A model generated the notes under the pieces. It ran no database searches. It was not told the DNA's origin and worked only from the letters and a program-made list of their open reading frames with translations. From contig CAWARA010000020.1 of NCBI GenBank assembly GCA_963784195.1, positions 806,001 through 870,000 on the forward strand: DNA of 64,000 nt, read 5' to 3'. Position 1 is the stretch's first letter. Every line of letters begins with the position of its first letter. This DNA comes from CAVQAH01 sp963784195. GTDB lineage: Bacteria > Acidobacteriota > Vicinamibacteria > Vicinamibacterales > 2-12-FULL-66-21. This document shows positions 1-8,443 of the stretch, one piece after another. The position numbers and the translations under genes were made by a program.

Positions 1-65
1 ACTGTCCCGCCGCGATGGCTGCGCAGCTCGAAATCGGGTGCGGTATCGCCTGCTTTCAATGCCAT
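1..65 (-). CDS. Peroxiredoxin (AhpC/TSA or Bcp type), N-terminus only
   Basis: The minus strand from an ATG at 63-65 reads MALKAGDTAPDFELRSHRGG before the window ends. The pattern Gly-Asp-x-Ala-Pro-Asp-Phe-x-Leu is the usual first strand of thioredoxin-fold peroxiredoxins, which reduce peroxides with a cysteine located further in; that cysteine is outside the window. The start lies 37 bases after the end of the lipoprotein gene upstream, so it may be the last gene of the same minus-strand run. Only 21 residues are visible, so the subfamily cannot be decided. Confidence 0.6.
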   Translation of the reverse strand, partial: MALKAGDTAPDFELRSHRGGT

Positions 66-102
66 GGATTGTCCTCTTCAGAAAATGCGGACGTGATGGG
101 TG

Positions 103-615
103 TTACTTCAGCGTGTCGACGGCCGTCAGCCGCGCGATCTTCCACTCGCCATCGACCTTCCGCATGATGACGGCGAACTCGCGCGCATCCATCGACGGCG
201 CTGACGATGCGGCCGGCTCGCCCGATGCGGGAGTCTTGCGGATGATTTCGGCGGTGAGGTTGATGTCGGCGCTCTGGTCGTTTGGCGTCACCAGCACGTT
301 GATGTCGGTGAGCTTGACGGTGAAACCTGACGTGCGCGGCTCGAGTCGTGCCGCCATCGCCATCAGCGTGTCGCGGCCGGTGACTGGAGCGCTGCCGCGT
401 CCCAACTCGACGATGACGTCGTCGGTGAAGAACTTGCCGATTTGCGCAGCACGCGCGAGCGATCCGAGGCCGTCAGGCGAGTGCGCATTGACCTGCTCGA
501 CGAGCGCGTTCAGCCGCGCGATGATCAGCGCCTTGTCCCCCTGCCACCACGAGCAGGCCGACAACAGGGAGAGCGCGAGACAAACGGCGAATGCGCGAAG
601 AAAACGCTGGGTCAA
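103..615 (-). CDS. SnoaL/NTF2-like domain lipoprotein
   Basis: 170 residues. The N-terminus is a lipoprotein signal: a basic start, a hydrophobic stretch and a lipobox ending LLSAC with the acceptor cysteine at residue 21. The mature part looks like the NTF2/SnoaL cone fold: an amphipathic N-terminal helix (ALIIARLNALVEQVN), a middle with a Gly-Arg-Asp turn, and a C-terminal strand pattern F-A-V-I-M-R-K-V-D-G-E-W-K-I-A-R typical of such domains. No catalytic residues can be assigned, so it is probably a periplasmic binding or structural lipoprotein. It starts 9 bases after the signal peptidase gene ends and is likely co-transcribed with it. Confidence 0.7.
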   Translation of the reverse strand: MTQRFLRAFAVCLALSLLSACSWWQGDKALIIARLNALVEQVNAHSPDGLGSLARAAQIGKFFTDDVIVELGRGSAPVTGRDTLMAMAARLEPRTSGFTVKLTDINVLVTPNDQSADINLTAEIIRKTPASGEPAASSAPSMDAREFAVIMRKVDGEWKIARLTAVDTLK

Positions 616-624
616 CGTTCTTCT

Positions 625-1119
625 CTAGAACACCAGGCGCCCGAGGATGCGGTCCGATTCGACGCGGCCGTAGTCGGTTGCACCGAACTCCGTCATGCCA
701 CGGTTGTCTCCGGCAACGAAGAACTCATTGTTGCCGACGGTCACCTCGTCGACGTTCCACGCGCGTTGATGCCTGACGTAGGGTTCGACGAGCGGCAAAC
801 CATTGATGTAGACCTGGCCGTCCTTGACGGCCACTCGCTCGCCGGGCAAGCCGACGACCCGCTTGATATACACGACGCTCGGGCCGGCCAGTCGAATAGC
901 GACGATATCGCCTCGTTGTGGCGCGTGTCCGAGATACGCCACGCGATTGACGAGCGTGAGCCGGCCCGACGCATATGTCGGCAGCATGCTCGTGCCGTCG
1001 GTGCGTACCGGAGTCAGGATCCACCCGAAGGTGATCACGCTGACCCCGGTGAGGACCAGAATCCGCACGGTCGTGCGGCGAGGATTCGCACCGAAGATGA
1101 TGCGGCGGACGTTGCTCAC
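625..1119 (-). CDS. lepB: Signal peptidase I
   Basis: 164 residues, a short form of the membrane-bound serine protease that removes signal peptides on the outer face of the inner membrane. A single N-terminal membrane segment (residues about 17-36) is followed by the catalytic serine in GTSMLPT (Ser44), the general-base lysine in YIKRVVGLPGE (Lys86), and the C-terminal box AGDNRGMTEFGATDYGRV with the Ser-Asp pair of box E (ESDRILGR). All elements of the S26A Ser/Lys dyad family are present in the right order. It sits inside a minus-strand run of exported proteins. A hairpin-repeat region lies immediately upstream. Confidence 0.9.
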   Translation of the reverse strand: MSNVRRIIFGANPRRTTVRILVLTGVSVITFGWILTPVRTDGTSMLPTYASGRLTLVNRVAYLGHAPQRGDIVAIRLAGPSVVYIKRVVGLPGERVAVKDGQVYINGLPLVEPYVRHQRAWNVDEVTVGNNEFFVAGDNRGMTEFGATDYGRVESDRILGRLVF

Positions 1120-1129
1120 AATGTTCCCG

Positions 1130-1220
1130 TAGAGTCCGGCTTTAGCCGGACCCGTACGCGTAGTCCGGCTTCAGCCGGACCCGTACGGGAAGAGTCCCGC
1201 TTTACCAGCCCCGTACGGGT
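1130..1220. repeat. Three tandem imperfect hairpin repeats (TCCGGCTTTAGCCGGA type)
   Basis: Three consecutive units of about 28-30 bases, each a short hairpin GTCCGGCT-(T/C)A-GCCGGAC followed by CCGTACG. The third copy is degenerate. The same unit returns at 46501-46585, so it is a dispersed REP-like family. It fills the 142-bp gap between the unknown exported protein gene and lepB, both on the minus strand, and could act as a transcript-stabilising or attenuating hairpin. Confidence 0.75.
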
Positions 1221-1261
1221 ACGAGTATAGCCCGCGCCGACGGTCATCACGACGCCGCGAG

Positions 1262-2048
1262 TCAGCGCCGGGCCGAATACGGTGCAACTAACGTCTCTGT
1301 CTGCGTGGTGACAGAAACGTATATGGTGTTTTCGTCCCCCTCGCGCGCATAGACAGCGAATCCATGGAGATCGCCGACGCGGCGGAAGCGCGTGGTATCG
1401 AGCAGCACGGCCTGTCCGCTGCTGAACCACTGCTTGTCACCGTATGTCACGAACACGCTGTTCAGACCTTGAGGCAAGCGCGCCGTCATCAGGGGACCGC
1501 GCGGTGGTTCGTATGCGACACCGCTCGTGGCAACCGGCGCGGCGGACGACGCCTGCGGAGACGGGCACGTCGGACCCGATCATCTGCGTGTACATCGTCG
1601 GCGAGACGGCAGCCTGTGCGATGCCGTAGGTCGTTGGATCCATCATCTCTTCAGACGGGTTGACGACCGGGAACGACGGCGCGGTGCTGCCGGTCGTACC
1701 CGCGAGATCACCGGCGCGCCGACGTTCGTATGGCAGCATCCGGCCTCCGGGCAGCGGAACGAACACCTTGCTGAACGGCTCGATGGTCGTCTTGCTGTAA
1801 AGCGGAACCCCGCGAAACTCGCCGCTGCGAACCATTTCGTACGGGTTGAAGTAAATCTCCGGCCCGGCCGGATAGTAGATGCTGCCCGCGAATGTGATCG
1901 GCTCGGTTGAAAGATACCACCACGAGTTCTCGGCAGTTACGATCGGAACTGGCGTAGGCCTCATCGTCATCTGCGCAGCTGCCGTGAACGGCAGAAGCAC
2001 CAGTACGACGACGACGACCGCAAGCAGCTGGGGAGCTGTTCTGCGCAT
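1262..2048 (-). CDS. Unknown exported protein (single-base frame break near 1545)
   Basis: I do not recognise this family. The first part (from 2048) has a clear signal peptide with a long run of Val/Leu and a cut after TAAAQ. The mature protein is rich in Pro, Tyr and Trp and low in charge, suggesting beta structure in the periplasm. Translation leaves frame near 1540-1550: residues after VSAGVVRR become Arg/Cys-rich, while the other frame continues plausibly (APVATSGVAYEPPRG and then SVFVTYGDKQWF) to a stop at 1262. Joined, the protein would be about 261 residues. The break is one base, most simply a sequence error. Confidence 0.6.
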
Positions 2049-2057
2049 GACGTCACC

Positions 2058-2978
2058 TTAAGGACCCTGTTGTTTGCGCCAATACCTGGCGAGGCCTTGC
2101 CAGGAATAATCAAGACGCCCCGCACGGCCGTACTGGTCGGCTTCCTGCGCGCCTACGACGCGACGCAGTTCGCTGACGCCCTCCTCGACGAATCGGCGCG
2201 ACCGCTCGTCATCATCAATTGTACCGTCGGCGAGAAGCCGGCGAACAGTCCGACTCCACTCCCCCAGCCGATCGAACAACTGCTGAAAATGTAATCGGCC
2301 CCCATGGAAGGGGCCAAAGTGCGTCAGAAACAGCGTATCCGGGTCCCATGACAAAATCGTGTCCGCGCTCGAGCGCCAAGCCTCGAGATCGATGTCCGGT
2401 GGCGGCGTCGGCGGCATGACGTAGTTTCCGCCGGTTCGACGGATGCCGGCGGTATCGCCGACGAAGGCGACCCGGCTCGACGGATCGAAATAGCTGACAT
2501 GGTGTGAGGCGTGGCCCGGGGTGTACTCGACAAGCAGTTCCCGGCCGGCACTTTCGATACGCTCGCCGCCGCAGAGCACCTTGACGCGATCGGCCGGCAC
2601 CGCGGCGAACTCACCCCAGAGCCGCTCCATGTCGGCACCGTACAAGCGTCCTGCGCTCGCGAGCAGGCGCGACGGGTCGATCATGTGCGGCGCGCCGCGC
2701 TCGTGAACGTAGACCTCGATTTCCGGATTCAGACGAACCAGGGAACCGGTGACGCCCGCGTGATCGAGATGGATGTGCGTCAGGATGATCTGCCTGACAT
2801 CTTTGAGCGCGATGCCCTTCGCGCCGAGCTCGCTGGTCAGCGTAGCTAGTGTCGACGATGGTCCCGGGTCGACGAGAGCGACGCCGGAAGGTCCCTGCAG
2901 AATCGCCGTCGCGATGATGCCGGGCCTTCCCAGAAATCGGAGATCGACGAAATCCATGCCCGCGGCAAGCGAGGTCAT
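2058..2978 (-). CDS. MBL-fold metallo-hydrolase
   Basis: 306 residues, the length of glyoxalase-II-like metallo-beta-lactamase-fold enzymes. The metal-binding signature LTHIHLDHAG gives His68, His70, Asp72 and His73. Further ligands are plausible in TPGHASHH, in FVGDTAG (bridging Asp) and in LTHFGP near the end. No signal peptide, so it is probably cytoplasmic. Substrate unknown; thioester or lactone hydrolysis is possible. The start codon overlaps the stop of the upstream amidohydrolase as ATGA (2975-2978), so the two are translationally coupled. Confidence 0.88.
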   Translation of the reverse strand: MTSLAAGMDFVDLRFLGRPGIIATAILQGPSGVALVDPGPSSTLATLTSELGAKGIALKDVRQIILTHIHLDHAGVTGSLVRLNPEIEVYVHERGAPHMIDPSRLLASAGRLYGADMERLWGEFAAVPADRVKVLCGGERIESAGRELLVEYTPGHASHHVSYFDPSSRVAFVGDTAGIRRTGGNYVMPPTPPPDIDLEAWRSSADTILSWDPDTLFLTHFGPFHGGRLHFQQLFDRLGEWSRTVRRLLADGTIDDDERSRRFVEEGVSELRRVVGAQEADQYGRAGRLDYSWQGLARYWRKQQGP

Positions 2979-4336
2979 CGGGTGGCGGCTGTCGACGGGG
3001 CGTCTGAGCTGTCGAAGGGGCCGGCAGCCGCTTGCTTGTACACGATCCCGCCCTTCATCACGAAGGTAATGCGCTGCAACTCGGTGATGTCTTTCAGCGG
3101 GTCGCCTGATACAGCAATCACGTCGGCGAACCGGCCGGCCTGCAGCGATCCCACGCGGTCGCTGGCGCCGAGGAGATCGGCGGCGCTTCGGGTCGCGGAG
3201 AGAATTGCCTCCATCGGCGGCATCCCTGCCTCGACCATGTAGCCGAACTCGCGAGCGTTGTCACCGTGATTCGACACGCCGGAATCGGTGCCGAACGCGA
3301 TCTTCACGCCGCCGGCGTATGCGCGACGGAACGAGTCCTGAATGAGAGGACCAATCTTCGCGGCCTTCTCGCGCACCGTCGGATGGAGCGCACCCGGCTT
3401 CTTGGCCATCTCGGCGACGGTCTTCCCGGCAATGATGGTGGGCACCAGATACGTGCCGTGCTTCTTGAACAACGCGATCGTCTCGGCATCCAGGTAGGTG
3501 CCATGCTCGATCGAATCGACGCCAGCCTTGATGGCCGCTTCCATACCGACTTTTCCGTGCGCGTGCGCTGCCACCTTCATTCCCAGCAGGTGCGCGGTCT
3601 TGACGATGCTGACCATCTCGTCGTCGCTGAACTGCTGAAGATCGCCGGAGTCGCCGATCGAGAGCACGCCACCGGTGGCGGTGAACTTGATCAGATCCGC
3701 GCCGTACTTGTGCTGGTAGCGGACGGCTTTCGCGGCTTCCTCCGGCGAGTCGACGATACCGTTCTCCCAGGTGGCGTCGTGGCCGAGGTCCGGGCGCAGA
3801 CCACCTTGATCGCCATGCCCACCGGTGATGCTCAGCGTGTGTCGCGCTGTCCAGATGCGAGGCCCCGGGACCACGCCTTCGTTAATCGCACGTTTGAGCG
3901 CCACGTCCGCGCCGCCCTCGGCGCCAACGTTCCGGATGGTCGTGAAGCCGGCCTCGAGCGTTCGCTTCGCGTAGGCCGTCGAACGCACTGCATCGTCGAC
4001 CGCGTCGAGCGTCACTGCTTTGACGATGGCGTTCTCGGTGCCTTCGCCCGTGATATGCGTGTGCGAATCGATGAAGCCAGGCATGACCGTCGCCCGGCTG
4101 AGATCGATGACTTGCGCACCTTGCGGTGGTATGAACCCGTCCTGGATCCCGATGATCCGATCGCCGGAGATCAGGATCGAGACGCGCTCGCGAGGCGCAT
4201 TCGCGACGCCGTCGATCAAGCGGCCCGCATGAACGATCTTGTCAGGTTTGGGCTGTGCCGCCTGTTGGCCGGTGCCAGGCGTCACCGCAGATATAACCAG
4301 CCCGCCAACGACCGCCGCAAATATGAAGGACTGCAT
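2975..4336 (-). CDS. Secreted metal-dependent amidohydrolase (imidazolonepropionase-like)
   Basis: 453 residues with an N-terminal signal peptide (hydrophobic run then TPGTGQQ). Amidohydrolase-superfamily motifs appear in order: GFIDSHTHITGEG (first metal site), LIKFTATGG (candidate bridging lysine), KVAAHAHG and SIEHGTY (metal histidines) and FGTDSG (catalytic Asp). The barrel is framed by the usual composite beta domain at both ends (KIVHAGRLIDG and GRFADVIAVSGDPL). Such exported enzymes in Acidobacteriota are often annotated as prolidase or imidazolonepropionase-like; the true substrate cannot be read. First gene of the minus-strand run continuing to the MBL hydrolase by an ATGA overlap. 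Confidence 0.88.
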   Translation of the reverse strand: MQSFIFAAVVGGLVISAVTPGTGQQAAQPKPDKIVHAGRLIDGVANAPRERVSILISGDRIIGIQDGFIPPQGAQVIDLSRATVMPGFIDSHTHITGEGTENAIVKAVTLDAVDDAVRSTAYAKRTLEAGFTTIRNVGAEGGADVALKRAINEGVVPGPRIWTARHTLSITGGHGDQGGLRPDLGHDATWENGIVDSPEEAAKAVRYQHKYGADLIKFTATGGVLSIGDSGDLQQFSDDEMVSIVKTAHLLGMKVAAHAHGKVGMEAAIKAGVDSIEHGTYLDAETIALFKKHGTYLVPTIIAGKTVAEMAKKPGALHPTVREKAAKIGPLIQDSFRRAYAGGVKIAFGTDSGVSNHGDNAREFGYMVEAGMPPMEAILSATRSAADLLGASDRVGSLQAGRFADVIAVSGDPLKDITELQRITFVMKGGIVYKQAAAGPFDSSDAPSTAATR

Positions 4337-4883
4337 GCCCGAGCAGCCGTCTGGGGCTGCTTCGAATCGGCTCAGCGTAGCAGTTTTGGATGATTTGGTG
4401 CCATCGAGCGATCGTCCGCTGCTTCCATCTGGGTCGCGTCAACTCCCAACTTGTAACTCGCGCCTTCGCCAAGGCTTACGGACGGGCAAGCCCAACTTCC
4501 AGGATCACCGACTCGATCGGCCCTGCGTGCTTGGGAGTTGGGAGGTGTTTGTTTGAGCGGGCCCATCCTTCCTCGTTTTCCGAAAATGGATACCTGGGAG
4601 CTCGTTCGATGTGGACAACGACTGACGGCTGACGCGCCTCAGCCGCACGATCACGATGACCACGACGACCACGACGACCACGACGAGGAAATCGTGACGT
4701 CGTGAACGCCGCGGCCGTCGTGATCGTCGCCAGTGTCGTCCCCGTCGCTTTGCCTCCACGGTGCCCTCCGACTATTATTCAATCCCACGGGCGTGAGCCG
4801 TACTCCTGCACCTCCTCCGACGCACTTACAGCGCCTATTTCTCGGAGTCGTTGGGAGTTCAGGTTTCCGGCCGAACAAACGCG
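4337..4883. other. 547-bp gene-poor gap with word repeats and a CAC/GAC tract
   Basis: No convincing gene fills this gap. It holds one copy of the dispersed word CAACTCCCAAC (4440-4450) and its reverse complement TTGGGAGTTGGGA (about 4531-4543), so the two could pair, and a short tandem tract of CACGACGAC units at 4655-4690. A 39-codon ORF covering that tract is listed separately. The rest shows no protein-like or RNA-like pattern that I can defend. Confidence 0.5.
4586..4705 (+). CDS. Possible micro-ORF with His/Asp-rich tail
   Basis: An ATG-started frame of 39 codons whose second half reads PHDHDDHDDHDDHDEE before a TGA. Such a tail resembles metal-binding tails of metallochaperones and transporters. 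The coding evidence is thin: there is no good ribosome-binding site, and a CACGAC microsatellite would give this peptide by chance in one frame. It may be a remnant of a larger gene end. Confidence 0.15.
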   Translation: MDTWELVRCGQRLTADAPQPHDHDDHDDHDDHDEEIVTS

Positions 4884-7568
4884 CTAGTCAACTCTCAGCA
4901 CGCTGACCGGATCGACGCGCGTCGCGCGCAAGGCCGGCAGCAAACACGCCAGGCTGGCGGTGGCCACGAGGCCCACGGACACGACGGCATACGTGATGGG
5001 ATCGGCACGGCCCACGCCGAACAGCATCCCCGAGAGCGCGCGCGTGCCTGCGAGCGCGCACGCGATGCCGGCAAGCACGCCGATCACCGCAGGCGTGAGC
5101 CCCTGCCGCAGCACCAGACGCAGGATGTCGCCGCGTTCGGCGCCCAGCGCCATCCGCACCCCGATGTCCCGCAGCGAGCGGTTGACGGTGTACGCCACGA
5201 CGCCAGCCACGCCAATGACCGACAGCAAGAGAGCGAGACCTGCGAACGCCGTCAGCAGGCTCGTCCGCGAGCGCGGCCCCTGAATGGACGACGCGACGAC
5301 GGTCTCGAGCGTAACCGGTGTCACCGGAAGCTCTGGATCCTGACTCTGGATCGTTCGACGCAGCGTATCGAGCATCGACTCCGCGCCGGCGGAGGTGCGC
5401 GCGACGAGCACGACCCCATTCACCGGCGCCTGCGAATAGGGCACCCAGACCTCGGGCCGCAACTCTGCGGCCAGTCCGTGATGGCGGACATCGCCGACGA
5501 CGCCGACGACCGTCAACCACGGGCCAGGACCGCTGAGCAGTTGAATCCTGACCCGTGCACCGAGCGGATCGTTCGTGCCCCAATAGCGTCTGGCCATCGA
5601 TTGGTTGATGACGGCCACCATTGGACTCATCGGCGCATCGCGTTCGTCGAAGACGCGTCCGGCAATGACCGGGATCGCGAGCACTTCGAAATAGTCCGTC
5701 GATCCGACCCGGCGATCGACGCTCATCGCGCCTGGCTCGGTCTCGGGTTGCCGTCCTTCGATCTGAATGTCCACCGCGTTGTTCGTGGCGCCGCCAAGAG
5801 GCAGCCGGTTGACGAGTGCGGCGCTCTGCACTCCTGGCAGGGAATGAACGGACGCGAGCAGACGTTCGAAGAATTGCAGACTCGACGCACCGTCCGGGTA
5901 CCTCGCGGCGGGCAGCCCGATCGACGCGGCCATGATGCTCTCGGTTCTGAACCCTGGATTTACGGAGGACAGGTTCAGGAAGCTTCGCACGAGCAGGCCG
6001 GCGCCAATCAGCAGCACGAACGCCAGCGCGATCTCGGCAGCGACGAGCGCCTGCCTGATCCGGCGGCCACCCTCACCCACGCGCGCACCATGCCGCAGCG
6101 CGTCTGATGCCGCGCCCCGCGACGCCTCGAACGCCGGCGCAAGGCCGAACAGCACGCCGGCGCCGAGCGCGACCAGCGCCGTGAACGCGAGCACCTGCCA
6201 ATCGACTCGCACATCGGCGCGCGGCGGCAGATCGCTGTAGAGGAGCGCGACGAGTGCATCGAGACTCCAGTAGGCGATCGCCACACCGGCGATTGCGCCT
6301 CCGAGCGCGAGCAACGCACTCTCGGTCAGCACCTGGCGCACGATTCGCCAGCGGCCGGCGCCGAGCGCGGTTCTCACGGCAATCTCGCGCTGACGGGCGG
6401 ACGCACGAGCCAGAAGGAGATTTGCCACGTTCGCTACGGCAATCAGCGTGAGGAGCGCGACCGACATGCCGAGAACCAGCAGCATCGGTCGCGCGCGCCG
6501 GCTGACGCGGTCGGCGAAGGGGACAAGCGCAAGCCCCTGACCCCGGCTGGTGGGAAAGTCGCGCTCCAGGCTCTGCGCCACCGATTGCAATTCGCCCCGC
6601 GCGGCCTGCTCCGAGACGCCTTCACGAAGGCGCGCGAGCACCATCATCAGCGTGACCTGCCGCGCCTGCGCGAACTGGTTGTGAACGAACGGAATCCAGA
6701 TGTCGCCAGGCGTGCCGGGCAGCCCGGCAGACTCAGGAAGCAGACCGACAACGGTATAGCCTTCGCCGTTGAGCGTGATCGAACGGCCGTCGGGTGCGCC
6801 GAGTCCGCCGACCTGTCTCCAGATACTCTGCGAGACCAGGACCGCGCGTGGGCCGCCACGGACATGCTCTTCGGCAAGAAAATCGCGGCCGCCGATCGGC
6901 GAGAGTCCGAGGATGTCGAGTAGCCCGTCAGACACATAGAGCGCCTGAACCACGGTGGCAGCGCCAGAGCCGGTGAGCGTCATGTTCCAGGATGGCGACA
7001 CGCCCGCCAACCTGGCGAAACTCGTAGTGCGCGCCCGAAGATCTGCCAGGTACGGAGGCGCGACGGGAACCAGCCGCTCGCCGAGCGCCGGTCCGAGCCA
7101 ACCGCTACTCACCCGCGACCCGGCCGGCACGTCGACCCAGACGGTGTAGAGGCCTCCGGCATCGGCGTAAGGCAGCGGGCGCAGAATCACCGCCCGCACG
7201 ACGCTGAAAATTGCCGCCGTGGCGCCCATGCCGAGAGCCATCGTGAGGACGACGAGAGCCGTCACGGCCGGCGATCGCCGCATGGTGCGCAGGGCGTAAC
7301 GGACGTCATGTTTGAACGACACCCACATAAGAGGTCCTCTGTGCGATGAAGTGCGAAGGGCGCGGCGGAGCGCCGCGCGTTCGGCGAGACCGTTGGAGAC
7401 GGCATCTCCCAGCGTTCGCAACCAGAGCAGCACGACTCCGGGCAGTCCGCTTCGCGCACGCCGTTCGCGGGCGAGCGCCACGAAAGCGGCGGTCATGTCG
7501 GACGCAAACCGCTCGCGAAAGTTTGCCGGATACGCGAGCAGGAGCAGCCGGTATGCGCGAGCGTTCAT
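4884..7568 (-). CDS. ADOP-family ABC transporter permease (PadR-linked class)
   Basis: About 894 residues. An N-terminal ADOP extension (MNARAYRLLLLAYPANFRERF) precedes the first permease half, which begins near VSFKHDVRYALRTMRRSPAV. The layout is two MacB-type periplasmic domains alternating with two FtsX modules, each with a transmembrane helix followed by a three-helix group; motifs VANVANLLLARASARQREIAVRTALGAGR and SLRDIGVRMALGAERGD mark the two FtsX halves. It ends VDPVSVLRVD as usual. No ATPase gene is adjacent, hence orphan permease. I chose the ATG at 7566-7568 because it overlaps the PadR stop as ATGA; an earlier ATG six codons upstream exists. Confidence 0.9.
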   Translation of the reverse strand: MNARAYRLLLLAYPANFRERFASDMTAAFVALARERRARSGLPGVVLLWLRTLGDAVSNGLAERAALRRALRTSSHRGPLMWVSFKHDVRYALRTMRRSPAVTALVVLTMALGMGATAAIFSVVRAVILRPLPYADAGGLYTVWVDVPAGSRVSSGWLGPALGERLVPVAPPYLADLRARTTSFARLAGVSPSWNMTLTGSGAATVVQALYVSDGLLDILGLSPIGGRDFLAEEHVRGGPRAVLVSQSIWRQVGGLGAPDGRSITLNGEGYTVVGLLPESAGLPGTPGDIWIPFVHNQFAQARQVTLMMVLARLREGVSEQAARGELQSVAQSLERDFPTSRGQGLALVPFADRVSRRARPMLLVLGMSVALLTLIAVANVANLLLARASARQREIAVRTALGAGRWRIVRQVLTESALLALGGAIAGVAIAYWSLDALVALLYSDLPPRADVRVDWQVLAFTALVALGAGVLFGLAPAFEASRGAASDALRHGARVGEGGRRIRQALVAAEIALAFVLLIGAGLLVRSFLNLSSVNPGFRTESIMAASIGLPAARYPDGASSLQFFERLLASVHSLPGVQSAALVNRLPLGGATNNAVDIQIEGRQPETEPGAMSVDRRVGSTDYFEVLAIPVIAGRVFDERDAPMSPMVAVINQSMARRYWGTNDPLGARVRIQLLSGPGPWLTVVGVVGDVRHHGLAAELRPEVWVPYSQAPVNGVVLVARTSAGAESMLDTLRRTIQSQDPELPVTPVTLETVVASSIQGPRSRTSLLTAFAGLALLLSVIGVAGVVAYTVNRSLRDIGVRMALGAERGDILRLVLRQGLTPAVIGVLAGIACALAGTRALSGMLFGVGRADPITYAVVSVGLVATASLACLLPALRATRVDPVSVLRVD

Positions 7569-7912
7569 ACAGGTTTCCGCAGCCACCGGCGCGCGCGAGC
7601 GTGCCCGACCTGAGCAGCCAGCCTCGCCGATTCCGCCTTGGCGACGTCCCCACCGAGCCGAGTCATCCGCATCGGCCGCCTCCGCTGATCGGCCTCATCC
7701 TCCGTTGTCGCCTGCTCGACCAGCCCGTCGTCAATCATGCGCGCGAGCGCGCGATACAGCGTTCCCGGATGGAGCCGCAGACGGCCGTCAGTCCGACGCT
7801 CGATGTCTTTGAGGATGTCGTAGCCGTGCCGCTCGCCGTCGGCGAGCGAAAGAAGAATTTCGAACGCCACTTCAGTCAGCGGTAGCAGCGAACGAGGATC
7901 GATTGGGGTCAT
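7565..7912 (-). CDS. PadR-family transcriptional regulator
   Basis: 115 residues, a short winged-helix PadR protein. The family signature is clear: a first helix with EVAFEILLSLADGERHGYDILKDIE, then the recognition-helix region RLHPGTLYRALARMIDDGLVEQ, then a wing with RRPMRMTRLGGDVAKAE. PadR proteins are usually repressors of nearby membrane-transport genes, released by small molecules. The 4-bp overlap with the following ADOP permease makes that gene its probable target. A candidate operator lies about 130 bp upstream at 8039-8057. Confidence 0.92.
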   Translation of the reverse strand: MTPIDPRSLLPLTEVAFEILLSLADGERHGYDILKDIERRTDGRLRLHPGTLYRALARMIDDGLVEQATTEDEADQRRRPMRMTRLGGDVAKAESARLAAQVGHARARRWLRKPV

Positions 7913-7934
7913 CGGTGTTGCTAACTCGCGAGAC

Positions 7935-8004
7935 GCCCGACCTGACCACCTCCGCCAAGGCTACGGTGGTCCGCCGTAGCTTCAGCGAAGGCGGAAGGTC
8001 GGGC
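7935..8004. repeat. Nested hairpin, GCCCGACCT family
   Basis: Outer arms GCCCGACCT (7935-7943) and AGGTCGGGC (7996-8004) pair perfectly. Inside them TCCGCC pairs with GGCGGA and, deeper, GGCTACGG pairs with CCGTAGC(T). The same outer arms recur at 10981-11000 and, in altered form, at 19444-19560 and 44447-44535. It lies in the divergent gap between PadR and clpS. Confidence 0.75.
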
Positions 8005-8038
8005 CTACACGTGATCGGTGCTACACGTGCGGGAAATA

Positions 8039-8057
8039 TACTCGCATAAGGCGAGTA
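8039..8057. promoter_or_regulatory. Candidate PadR operator TACTCGC-N5-GCGAGTA
   Basis: A perfect 7-bp inverted repeat with a 5-base spacer (ATAAG), set just before an AT-rich ATATA stretch that could serve as a -10 region for the leftward PadR gene. PadR proteins bind dyads of this size in their own promoters. The distance to the PadR start (about 130 bp) is larger than at the other two PadR genes in the window, so the link is tentative. Confidence 0.4.
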
Positions 8058-8128
8058 GTGGCAAGTCGTCCCCAATCGACCAGTAGCTACTTTTTCGATC
8101 TAAGCCTGCTAAAATCAAACAGATAGCC

Positions 8129-8443
8129 ATGTCAGACGTGGAACGCAGAACGGGTGGCGAAGTTCTCGAACGGACGAGGCAGGAAACCAAGAAGCCGGAG
8201 CTCTACAAGGTCCTGTTAATCAACGACGACTACACGACGATGGAGTTCGTCGTGGAGGTGCTGGAGACGATCTTCAACAAGCAGCCGGCCGAAGCGTATC
8301 GCATCATGATGATGGTGCACACGCAGGGAAAGGGTCTGTGCGGCGTCTACCCGCACGAAGTCGCCGAGACGAAAGTCACGACCGTCATCGAGCGCGCGCG
8401 CGACAACGGTTTTCCTCTGCTCGCCGCCATGGAACCTGAATAG
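8129..8443 (+). CDS. clpS: ATP-dependent Clp protease adaptor ClpS
   Basis: 104 residues. The conserved core YKVLLINDDYTTMEFVVEVL and later MMVHTQGKGLCGVYPHEVAETK are diagnostic of ClpS, which binds N-degron substrates and delivers them to ClpA. The NDD and MVHxxGKG motifs that form the N-degron pocket are intact. The gene precedes clpA by 156 bp in the same direction, the standard clpS-clpA arrangement. A possible -10 element (TAAAAT) lies about 20 bp before the start. Confidence 0.97.
   Translation: MSDVERRTGGEVLERTRQETKKPELYKVLLINDDYTTMEFVVEVLETIFNKQPAEAYRIMMMVHTQGKGLCGVYPHEVAETKVTTVIERARDNGFPLLAAMEPE

Noticed and set aside
3266..6107. Plus-strand ORFs 3266-4393 and 4851-6107
   Set aside because: Shadows of the amidohydrolase and the first ADOP permease; no coding features of their own.
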